From contig VAXX01000503.1 of the NCBI GenBank assembly GCA_005885115.1, positions 1 to 6,781 on the forward strand: DNA of 6,781 nt. The letters run 5' to 3'. Within the stretch, counting starts at the first letter, position 1. Each line of letters opens with the position of its first letter. Made by a program: the position numbers and the translations under genes. The DNA is from Actinomycetota bacterium. Lineage in GTDB: Bacteria; Actinomycetota; Actinomycetes; Mycobacteriales; Micromonosporaceae. The notes beneath the pieces were generated by a model. That model was given only the letters and a program-made list of their open reading frames with translations, had not been told where the DNA came from and ran no database searches. Shown in pieces: positions 1 to 5,442 of this stretch.

Positions 1-274
1 GGAAGCTGGACGAGACGAGCAGCGTGAACAGGGCGAAGTTGAGCCCGCCGGCGGTGGCGATGTCGGCGAGAGCGGCGAACTGGTTGCGGCCGCGCCGTTC
101 GCCGCTGTCGCTGCCGAACTCGAACGCCAGCAGGATGATCAGCGGCAGGACGACCATGAAACCCAGCGTCAGTTGGGTACGCCGCCGGCTGGCCTGGCGC
201 CGCAGCTCGGTACGCACGCTCAGGGTCCGGGTCGGACGGTAGCCGGTGGCCGAACCGTCAACGGTGGTCATCAT
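1..274 (-). CDS. ABC-2 type transporter permease, N-terminal part (cut by the window edge)
   Basis: This reading frame is open from its start to the left edge and yields 91 residues. The first 35 residues are polar and Arg-rich (cytoplasmic). A hydrophobic helix follows at about 36-53 (GFMVVLPLIILLAF), then a polar loop, then a second helix that begins near residue 78 and is cut. This is the usual start of an ABC-2 permease, the membrane subunit of an exporter. The first codon overlaps the stop of the upstream ATPase fusion gene (ATGA), so translation is probably coupled and the two products should form one transporter. There are two adjacent in-frame ATGs, at 274 and 271. A GGAG lies 4 bases before the first and 7 before the second, so the second may be the true start. 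The family assignment rests on the helix pattern and the neighbour. The substrate cannot be told. Confidence 0.75.
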   Translation of the reverse strand, partial: MMTTVDGSATGYRPTRTLSVRTELRRQASRRRTQLTLGFMVVLPLIILLAFEFGSDSGERRGRNQFAALADIATAGGLNFALFTLLVSSSF

Positions 275-3078
275 CGGTCTCCGCTCGCCTTGGTGTCCCC
301 GGCCACCAGAGCCAGGAACGCGTCCTCCAGCCGCCGCCGGGGTACCACCCGGTCGACGCCGATCCCCGCGCGTACCAACGCGGCCACCGCTTCGGCGCGT
401 GGCGTGCCGTCCAGGTCGACGGTCAGCGTGCCGTTGCTCTCCCCGGTGACACTGCGTACCCCGGCCTGGTGCAGCGCATCGGTGGCGGCAGCCGGGTCGG
501 AGACGTCGAACTGCACGGACGGGGAGTCCCCGACGACGTCGTCGACCGGACCGGAGGCGACCACCAACCCCTTGTGCAGCACCACGACGTGGGTACAGGT
601 CTGCTCGACCTCGGCCAGCAGATGGCTGGAGACCAGCACCGCCCGCCCATCCGTGGCGTACCGGCGCAGGACCCTGCGCATCTCGGCGATCTGCGGCGGG
701 TCGAGCCCGTCGGTCGGCTCGTCCAGTACGAGCAGCTCCGGCAGCCCGAGCATGGCCTGCGCGATGGCCAGCCGCTGCTTCATCCCGTGGCTGTACGTCT
801 TGACCCGGCGGTCGATCGCCTCGCCGAGCCCGGCGATCTCCAGCGCCTCGTCCAGGTGCGCGTCGGCGGCCGGCCGGCCGGTGGCCCGCCAGAACAGTTC
901 GAGGTTGCGCCGCCCGGACAGGTGGGGCAGGAACCCGGGTCCCTCGACGAGCGCGCCGAGCCGGGACAGCACCGGGGAGCCGGGGGTGAGGCGGTGCCCG
1001 AAGACGTACAGGCTCCCGGCGGTCGGCTTGGTCAGCCCCATGAGTACCCGCAGCGTCGTGGTCTTGCCGGCGCCGTTGGGCCCGAGCAGCCCGACCACCT
1101 GACCCCGCTCGACCCGGAAGTCCACTGTGGACACCGCGACGAAGCCGTCCGCGTACGCCTTGCGGAGTCCTTGTACGACAAGGGGAACGTCGGCATGGTC
1201 GGGGTGTACGGAGCGGTCGGCCCGGCGGTACCGGCGCCGCCCGAGCAGTACCGCGACGACCAGCCCGACGCCGAGCAGGACGAGCAGCCCGGCGAGTACG
1301 GCCCGCCACAGCACCGCCGCCGTGGCGATCGGCTTCGCGTCGACGGTGGGCAGGGCGACCGTCGAGTTGCCCAGCGAGACGGTGTAGACGGTCGGGGCGC
1401 CCGGGGTCGCGTACGCCTGGTCCGAACTGGACACGGTGACCCGCAACAGGTGCCCGGACTGGAACTCGTGCACGATCGCCGGCAGCGTGACGGTCACCGG
1501 CTGCGCCTGCTCGATCGACGCCGGTAGCCCGGTCAGGTGGATCGGCGCCACCAGCCCGTCGGGCAGCGAGGCGCCGTTCTGCGGGTCGACGTCGTACAGC
1601 TTGACGAACAGCACCGCCTCACCCGTGGGCGACGCGGCCCTGATGGACACCGTCGGCGCCCCGACAACGTCCACAGTGGACGGCAGCGGTACCGAGTAGA
1701 AGTCGGCGTGCTGACCCGGGATCTCCACCACCCGGCCGCTGACTAACGAGGCCAGTCCACCGCCGAGCCCGGGGAGCGAGGTGACCGCCGCCGGGTTCCC
1801 GTTGGGCGGGTTGGCGATCGGCTGCGCCAGCCCGTTGAGGTCGACGCTGGTGGTGTGCGCCCCGCCCAGCCCGGGATAGTCGGTCACCACCGAACCCAGC
1901 GCCACCACGCCGTCGGCCTGCGCGTCGATGCCGGCGATCCGCGAGTACGTGAAACTGTTGGCCGGCGCCGGTCCCTGCCCGAGCAGGTAGTGGTCGAGCC
2001 ACTGCGCGGTCAGGAAGTGCAGCCGGTCGATGTCGGACTGCGGCCCGGTACCGCCGTCGTGGCCACCGGTGAACCAGGCCAGCCGGACCGGCGTACCGTG
2101 TGCCGCGATGCCCTTGGCGTTGGCGTCCGCCTCGGACAGCGGGAACAGCGAGTCGGCCTCGCCCTGGATCAGCAGGGTCGGCGCGGTGATCCGGTCGAGG
2201 ACCGAGGACGGGCTGGATCGCTTGAGCAGAGCCAGATCCTCCGGTGTCGCCCGGCCGGTCGTGGCGATCGACAGGTACGCCCGGCACAGGTCCCTGGCGA
2301 ACCGGCCGCATACCGGGTCCAGGCGGCCCCGGCCGATCCGGTCACCGGCGGGCCCGGCGGCACCGGGCAGCAGCGCCGCGCTCGCGGACGCGCCGTTGCC
2401 GAAGAACAGGCCCGCCCATACCTTCTTGAACACGCCCGCGCCCGAACCGGCGCCGCTCGCCTCGGGCAGGAACGCGTTGCCCAGGTCGTTCCAGGTGATG
2501 CTCGGGACGATCGCGTCGATCCGCTTGTCGTAGCCGGCGGCCATCAGGGCCAGACCGCCGCCGTACGAGCCGCCGACGACGGCCACCCGCGGATCCCCGG
2601 GCGCGTCCCTACGGATGTCCGGCCGGGCGGCCAGCCAGTCGATGAGGCGCTGGGCGTCGCGTACCTCCCAGTCCGGGCTGTCCAGGTGGATCTGCCCGCC
2701 ACTGCGCCCGAAGCCTTCCGCCGTCCAGGTGAGCACCGCGTAGCCATGGTCGGCGAGCAGCGTGGCGTCGTCAGCCACGTCGTCCTTCGTACCCCCGAAG
2801 CCGTGTGCCAGCAGCACCGCGGCGACCGGGTGGGCCGCGGACGCCGCCTTCGGCAGGAACAGCGTGGTGTCCAGGCTGATGTCGGTCGTCCCCGCCGGCC
2901 CGGTCGCCACCGTGACCAACTGGTCGAATGTCCGGTAGCTCGCCGGTTTCGGCGTCACCGCCCACCCGACCACCGCGACCAGGACGACCAGCGCCAGGCC
3001 ACCGAACAGAAGCCGGCGCCGGGTCACGCGGGGCTGCGGCAGGGCGCGGCGCAGGCGGGTGGACAGCGAGGATGACAT
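271..3078 (-). CDS. Membrane-anchored S15/CocE-type alpha/beta-hydrolase fused to an ABC transporter ATPase domain
   Basis: 935 residues, with domains in this order. Residues 1-22 are basic, with TRRRLL at 19-24 (Tat-like), followed by a membrane helix at about 23-43. An alpha/beta-hydrolase covers about 50-365: HGFGG at 92-96 is the likely oxyanion loop, GGSYGG gives nucleophile Ser171, and Asp309 (GEADSLFP) and His340 (GGHDGG) complete the triad. A PepX_C-like beta domain lies at about 400-575, and a second helix at about 588-612. The ABC ATPase covers about 632-925: Walker A GPNGAGKT at 666-673, Glu712 where the Q-loop Gln usually sits, signature YSHGMKQ at 762-768, Walker B LLVLDEP at 782-788 and switch His819. 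Two helices would put the hydrolase outside and the ATPase inside. The permease gene follows with an ATGA overlap. Leu445 is a rare TTA codon. No Shine-Dalgarno sequence precedes the ATG. Domain calls are firm. The substrate, and whether the hydrolase is a peptidase or an esterase, is unknown. Confidence 0.9.
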   Translation of the reverse strand: MSSSLSTRLRRALPQPRVTRRRLLFGGLALVVLVAVVGWAVTPKPASYRTFDQLVTVATGPAGTTDISLDTTLFLPKAASAAHPVAAVLLAHGFGGTKDDVADDATLLADHGYAVLTWTAEGFGRSGGQIHLDSPDWEVRDAQRLIDWLAARPDIRRDAPGDPRVAVVGGSYGGGLALMAAGYDKRIDAIVPSITWNDLGNAFLPEASGAGSGAGVFKKVWAGLFFGNGASASAALLPGAAGPAGDRIGRGRLDPVCGRFARDLCRAYLSIATTGRATPEDLALLKRSSPSSVLDRITAPTLLIQGEADSLFPLSEADANAKGIAAHGTPVRLAWFTGGHDGGTGPQSDIDRLHFLTAQWLDHYLLGQGPAPANSFTYSRIAGIDAQADGVVALGSVVTDYPGLGGAHTTSVDLNGLAQPIANPPNGNPAAVTSLPGLGGGLASLVSGRVVEIPGQHADFYSVPLPSTVDVVGAPTVSIRAASPTGEAVLFVKLYDVDPQNGASLPDGLVAPIHLTGLPASIEQAQPVTVTLPAIVHEFQSGHLLRVTVSSSDQAYATPGAPTVYTVSLGNSTVALPTVDAKPIATAAVLWRAVLAGLLVLLGVGLVVAVLLGRRRYRRADRSVHPDHADVPLVVQGLRKAYADGFVAVSTVDFRVERGQVVGLLGPNGAGKTTTLRVLMGLTKPTAGSLYVFGHRLTPGSPVLSRLGALVEGPGFLPHLSGRRNLELFWRATGRPAADAHLDEALEIAGLGEAIDRRVKTYSHGMKQRLAIAQAMLGLPELLVLDEPTDGLDPPQIAEMRRVLRRYATDGRAVLVSSHLLAEVEQTCTHVVVLHKGLVVASGPVDDVVGDSPSVQFDVSDPAAATDALHQAGVRSVTGESNGTLTVDLDGTPRAEAVAALVRAGIGVDRVVPRRRLEDAFLALVAGDTKASGDR
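1120..1132. repeat. 13-bp palindrome GTCCACTGTGGAC, copy 1
   Basis: Perfect 6-bp arms around one central base. It lies inside the ATPase-domain coding sequence of the hydrolase-ABC fusion gene and is read there as part of STVD. Three more perfect copies occur in the window. Confidence 0.85.
1669..1681. repeat. 13-bp palindrome GTCCACAGTGGAC, copy 2
   Basis: Same perfect palindrome as at 1120, again inside the hydrolase-ABC fusion gene but in the PepX_C-like domain. It is also read as STVD there, although the two protein domains are unrelated. Confidence 0.85.
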
Positions 3079-3084
3079 GCCGCC

Positions 3085-3090
3085 ACGGTA
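3085..3090 (-). promoter_or_regulatory. Possible -10 element TACCGT for a leaderless hydrolase-ABC mRNA
   Basis: TACCGT fits the actinobacterial TANNNT -10 pattern and ends 6 bases before the ATG of the fusion gene, which has no Shine-Dalgarno sequence. This spacing is what a leaderless transcript would show. I see no convincing -35 element, so the call is weak. Confidence 0.3.
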
Positions 3091-3133
3091 CGTCGGCCGG
3101 GGCGCGGACCGGCGCCGGTCCTCAGGACCCGCT

Positions 3134-3165
3134 CAGGTCCGGCCACGGTGGCGTGGCCGGACCTG
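3134..3165 (-). terminator. Strong intrinsic hairpin behind the DUF3263 gene
   Basis: A perfect 14-bp inverted repeat (CAGGTCCGGCCACG and its complement) around a 4-base loop starts 15 bases after the DUF3263 stop codon. An outer, imperfect stem, CCCGCTC at 3128-3134 with GAGCGGG at 3170-3176, could extend it. There is no U-tract, as is common in actinobacterial terminators. It should separate DUF3263 transcription from the hydrolase-ABC/permease unit. Confidence 0.75.
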
Positions 3166-3180
3166 TACCGAGCGGGCCGG

Positions 3181-3516
3181 TCAGCGGCCGCGGGCGCGTT
3201 GCCGGGTGGCCCGTAACCGGCGCAGCCGCTTGACGAGCACCGGGTCGTACTCCAGCGCGGCGGGGTCGTCCAGCAGCGTGTTGAGCATCTGGTAGTACCG
3301 GGTGGAGGAGACCCCGAACAGGTCGCGGATGCCCTGTTCCTTGGAGCCGGCGTGTTTCCACCACTGGCGCTCGAACGCCAGCATCTGTCGTTGGGTTTCG
3401 TTCAGTCCGTCATCGACGACGAGTTCGCGGTCTTCGACCTGAGGACGGACACCGGCGTCTGAGTCGACCTCGTCATCTACGACGATTTCAAGGTCGTCTA
3501 CGTCCACTGTGTCCAT
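3181..3516 (-). CDS. DUF3263-family small helix-turn-helix-like protein
   Basis: 111 residues. The C-terminal two thirds match the pattern I know for the actinobacterial DUF3263 family: FERQWWKHAGSKEQ at 48-61, SSTRYYQMLNTLLDDP at 70-85 and a basic tail VKRLRRLRATRQRAR at 95-109. Residues 59-82 look like a helix-turn-helix, so DNA binding is plausible, but I know of no firm function for the family. The first 40 residues are strongly acidic and contain an imperfect repeat (LEIVVDD at 9-15, RELVVDD at 30-36), an extension beyond the core domain. Leu101 is a rare TTA codon. The ATG lies 8 bases after a good -10 element and has no Shine-Dalgarno sequence, which suggests a leaderless mRNA. A hairpin terminator follows. 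It reads the same way as the DeoR gene 48 bases upstream but probably has its own promoter. Confidence 0.88.
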   Translation of the reverse strand: MDTVDVDDLEIVVDDEVDSDAGVRPQVEDRELVVDDGLNETQRQMLAFERQWWKHAGSKEQGIRDLFGVSSTRYYQMLNTLLDDPAALEYDPVLVKRLRRLRATRQRARGR

Positions 3517-3524
3517 ACCGGCCG

Positions 3525-3530
3525 AGCCTA
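3525..3530 (-). promoter_or_regulatory. -10 element TAGGCT of a probable leaderless DUF3263 promoter
   Basis: TAGGCT matches the actinobacterial TANNNT pattern well. It is 8 bases from the DUF3263 ATG, so transcription should begin at or next to the start codon. The -35 region is not clear. A GGGAGG further upstream is too far from the ATG to serve as its ribosome binding site. Confidence 0.5.
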
Positions 3531-3564
3531 ATCGAGGCGACCGACATCGACCTCCCGCGGCCGG

Positions 3565-4350
3565 TCAGACCCGGACCACCGTGATTCCCGCATGCTGAAA
3601 AGCGATGACGGTTTCGTCGGTCGCGCCCGCGTCGGTGACCAGCGTGTGTACCCGCTCGATCGGGCAGATCCGGGCGAATGCGTGCTGGCCCAACTTGGAG
3701 CTGTCAGCGATAATCACGACTTTCCGGGCGCGGGCCACCATCAGGTTGTTCATCGCGGCCTCGCCCTCGTGGTGTGCGGCCGCGCCGAGTGTGACGTCGA
3801 TCGCATCCACGCCCAGCAATGCGACGTCCAGCGTCACCTCGCGCAGGATGCCGCCGGCGAGCGGCCCGACCAGCTCGAAGGACTGCGGGCGGACCACCCC
3901 ACCGGTCACCACGATCTTCATCCGCGACCGGACCAGCAGCTCGTTGGCGATGTTCAGCGCGTTGGTGACGACGGTGAGCTGCGTGCCGTCCGGGGTGCTG
4001 CCCAGGTCCGGGCGGACCGCGAGAGCCCGGGCCACCTCGGTCGTCGTGGTACCCCCGTTGAGCCCGACCACCATGCCCGGCGCGACGAGCGCGGCGGCGG
4101 CCGTGCCGATCCGCTGCTTCTCGGCCGAGTGCTTGGCCGTCTTGTACCGCAACGGCAGGTCGTACGACACCCCGTTGGCGACCGCGCCGCCCCGGGTACG
4201 CGTGATCATCTGTTGCTGGGCGAGCTGGTCGAAGTCGCGGCGGATGGTGGCCTGCGACACGTTGAGCTTCTCGGCCGCGTCCTCTACGGTGACCCGACCG
4301 CTGTCGGTGAGCAGCTCGAGAAGCGCGTTCCACCGCGCGTACCGGTCCAC
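3565..4350 (-). CDS. DeoR-family transcriptional repressor of the amino-sugar operon
   Basis: 261 residues, the usual length for a DeoR-family repressor. The N-terminal helix-turn-helix lies at about 18-43 (GRVTVEDAAEKLNVSQATIRR), with the family's RRDFDQL recognition helix. The C-terminal sensor domain (about 75-250) has GLNGGTTTTEVA at 96-107, the phosphosugar-binding loop typical of the family, then VTNALNIANEL at 128-138 and ADSSKLG at 215-221. I chose the GTG at 4350 because GGAGG (4355-4359) sits 4 bases before it and the recognisable protein starts at DRYARW. An in-frame ATG at 4407 would add 19 residues without family character and run through the likely promoter. The frame stays open still further, to 5415, but that part is antisense to the SIS gene. 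The gene is divergent from the SIS-ROK-nagA operon, the standard layout for a local repressor. The effector is probably a hexosamine phosphate (inference). Confidence 0.92.
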   Translation of the reverse strand: MDRYARWNALLELLTDSGRVTVEDAAEKLNVSQATIRRDFDQLAQQQMITRTRGGAVANGVSYDLPLRYKTAKHSAEKQRIGTAAAALVAPGMVVGLNGGTTTTEVARALAVRPDLGSTPDGTQLTVVTNALNIANELLVRSRMKIVVTGGVVRPQSFELVGPLAGGILREVTLDVALLGVDAIDVTLGAAAHHEGEAAMNNLMVARARKVVIIADSSKLGQHAFARICPIERVHTLVTDAGATDETVIAFQHAGITVVRV

Positions 4351-4383
4351 CGGGCCTCCGTTTCCGTGAACGTTGTGTGCACA

Positions 4384-4413
4384 ATCATGCTCGAAAGACC
4401 CGCTCATAGTCGA
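4384..4413 (-). promoter_or_regulatory. Possible promoter of the DeoR repressor gene
   Basis: On the minus strand, TCGACT (4413-4408, four of six matches to TTGACA) and CATGAT (4389-4384, four of six to TATAAT) are 18 bases apart. Initiation near 4377 would give a leader of about 27 bases that carries the GGAGG. The GCTCGA/TCGAGC inverted repeat overlaps both elements, which would suit autorepression. Confidence 0.35.
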
Positions 4414-4419
4414 GCCAGG

Positions 4420-4439
4420 TGCGCGAAATTGCGCGATCG
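4420..4439. repeat. Tandem 10-bp-phased TGCGCGA repeat, operator candidate
   Basis: TGCGCGAAAT is followed directly by TGCGCGATCG, so TGCGCGA recurs exactly one helical turn later. A related TGCGCGCAAAT occurs at 4540-4550 near the SIS gene. Phased direct repeats are a known arrangement for DeoR-family operators. Binding here is inferred. Confidence 0.45.
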
Positions 4440-4467
4440 CGTGCCGACCGCCGGTCCAGGCACCGCG

Positions 4468-4486
4468 GGCGGCCGGGCCGGCCGCC
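4468..4486. repeat. 19-bp G+C-only palindrome in the divergent region
   Basis: Arms GGCGGCCGG and CCGGCCGCC flank a single G. The repeat is centred between the two AT-rich operator-like blocks. It could form a cruciform, or a hairpin in either leader RNA, or be a by-product of extreme G+C content. Confidence 0.5.
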
Positions 4487-4525
4487 GATGATCGCCGGCC
4501 CTGGCGCCGGCCCCTTCCCGCCCTG

Positions 4526-4561
4526 CACAATGAGCCGATTGCGCGCAAATAACCAAAGGGG
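4526..4561 (+). promoter_or_regulatory. Possible -10 element and ribosome binding site of the SIS-ROK-nagA operon
   Basis: CACAAT (4526-4531) can serve as a -10 element, giving a leader of roughly 29 bases. AAAGGGG (4555-4561) is a good Shine-Dalgarno sequence 5 bases before the GTG at 4567, and it decides that start over the GTG at 4561, which it would overlap. No clear -35 element is visible. The TTGCGCGCAA palindrome would lie at the transcription start. Confidence 0.35.
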
Positions 4562-4566
4562 TGCCC

Positions 4567-5442
4567 GTGTCGTACGTCGACGAGGAGATCGCCAGCCAGC
4601 CGGCGTGCTGGGCGCGCGCGATCGACCTCGCCGCCCGGTGCGCGGGCAGACTGCCGGAGCGGGGCGAGCGGGTGGCCGTCATCGGGTGCGGCACGTCGTG
4701 GTTCATGGCGATGGCGTACGCGCAGCTCCGCGAGGGCTCCGGACAGGGTGAGACGGATGCGTACGCCGCTTCGGAGTTCCCCGCCGGGCGTCGCTACGAC
4801 CGCGTGGTCGCGATCACCCGCTCCGGTACCACGAGCGAGGTGCTGTCGGCGCTGGCCGCCACGGACGCCCGTACCACCGTGGTTCTCGGCGACCCGGACA
4901 CGCCCGCGCACGGGCTGGCCGACGACGCCGTACCGCTCCCGTTCGCCGACGAGCACTCGGTCGTACAGACCCGGTTCGCCACCAGCGCACTGATCCTGCT
5001 CCGCGCGCACCTCGGCGAGGACCTCGCCACCACGGTCGGCGACGCGGCCGAGGCGGTCCGGGCGCCGTTGCCGCTGCACCCGGACAGCACCGAGCAGGTG
5101 ACCTTCCTCGGGCGCGGCTGGACGGTCGGGCTCGCCCACGAGGGAGCGCTCAAGTGCCGGGAGGCGGCGGCGTTGTGGACCGAGGCGTACCCGGCGATGG
5201 AGTACCGGCACGGGCCCATCGCCATCGGCGCGCCCGACCGGGCGGTATGGGCCTTCGGCGAGGTACCGGACGGGCTGTCCGACGAGGTCGCCGCGACCGG
5301 AGCCACCTTCGTCCACAGTGGACAGTGGGATCCGCTGGCCGATCTCGTGGTGGCGCAACGGTTCGCCGCCGCCGTCGCCGCGGTACGGGGACTGGACCCC
5401 GACCGGCCCCGGCACCTGACCCGCTCGGTGATCCTGTCATGA
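4567..5442 (+). CDS. SIS-domain sugar-phosphate isomerase/deaminase (AgaS or NagB-II-like)
   Basis: 291 residues with two SIS halves and no glutaminase domain, so it resembles the isomerase part of GlmS alone. GCGTSWFMA (40-48) and TRSGTTSE (84-91) form the first phosphosugar site. In the second half, HEGALKCREA (191-200) and EAYPAMEYRHGP (206-217) match the GlmS active site. By my alignment Lys196, Glu199 and His215 correspond to E. coli GlmS Lys485, Glu488 and His504 with identical spacing. The C-terminal Lys603 of GlmS is replaced by Arg286 (PRHLTRSV), which speaks against a GlmS-type amination and fits a catabolic deaminase or isomerase. The start at 4567 is set by a well-spaced Shine-Dalgarno sequence. 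It is the first gene of the operon, overlapping the kinase gene by ATGA. The likely role is conversion of a hexosamine 6-phosphate from NagA into a ketose phosphate plus ammonia. A Streptomyces GlcNAc-6-P dehydratase-like SIS enzyme (NagS, from memory) is an alternative. Confidence 0.88.
   Translation: MSYVDEEIASQPACWARAIDLAARCAGRLPERGERVAVIGCGTSWFMAMAYAQLREGSGQGETDAYAASEFPAGRRYDRVVAITRSGTTSEVLSALAATDARTTVVLGDPDTPAHGLADDAVPLPFADEHSVVQTRFATSALILLRAHLGEDLATTVGDAAEAVRAPLPLHPDSTEQVTFLGRGWTVGLAHEGALKCREAAALWTEAYPAMEYRHGPIAIGAPDRAVWAFGEVPDGLSDEVAATGATFVHSGQWDPLADLVVAQRFAAAVAAVRGLDPDRPRHLTRSVILS
5311..5323. repeat. 13-bp palindrome GTCCACAGTGGAC, copy 3
   Basis: A perfect copy inside the SIS-domain gene, read as part of VHSG. 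It is followed by AGTGG, making a longer match to copy 4 in nagA. Confidence 0.85.

Larger units (their letters stand above)
4351..4566. promoter_or_regulatory. Divergent control region between the DeoR repressor and the SIS-ROK-nagA operon
   Basis: A 216-bp gene-free stretch with AT-rich islands near both ends and a very G+C-rich centre. Near the repressor end it holds TTGTG-TG-CACAA (4373-4384), GCTCGA and TCGAGC arms (4389-4394, 4410-4415) and TGCGCGA twice with a 10-bp period (4420, 4430). The centre holds a 19-bp palindrome (4468-4486). Near the SIS end, TGCACAAT (4524-4531) repeats 4378-4385, and TTGCGCGCAA (4539-4548) is a perfect palindrome that shares ATTGCGCG with 4428-4435. These are good operator candidates, but none is proven. 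Confidence 0.7.

Noticed and set aside
173..1527. Plus-strand open frames opposite the ATPase and PepX_C-like domains (173-1102 and 469-1527)
   Set aside because: The minus strand carries Walker A, signature, Walker B and beta-domain motifs here. The plus-strand translations have no recognisable motif.
1855..3075. 406-codon plus-strand open frame opposite the hydrolase domain
   Set aside because: It is antisense to a clearly conserved gene, shows no domain pattern and is rich in Arg, Gly and Pro, as expected for a shadow frame in high-G+C DNA.
3117..3129. GGTCC-TCA-GGACC small hairpin upstream of the hydrolase-ABC gene
   Set aside because: A 5-bp stem in this base composition is common by chance and has no supporting context.
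3501..3513. GTCCACTGTGTCC in the DUF3263 gene as a fifth palindrome copy
   Set aside because: The right arm is broken (GTGTCC instead of GTGGAC), so I do not count it.
4433..4440. GCGATCGC, the cyanobacterial HIP1 octamer
   Set aside because: I noted only this one copy, and a single copy is expected by chance in G+C-rich DNA. It is also part of the TGCGCGA tandem repeat.
4561..4566. GTG at 4561 as the start of the SIS gene
   Set aside because: The AAAGGGG ribosome binding site overlaps this codon, whereas the GTG at 4567 is 5 bases downstream of it.
4351..5415. Upstream in-frame extension of the DeoR repressor frame, up to 616 residues in total
   Set aside because: The extension crosses the intergenic region and runs antisense to the SIS gene. 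The recognisable repressor begins at the GTG at 4350 behind a GGAGG.
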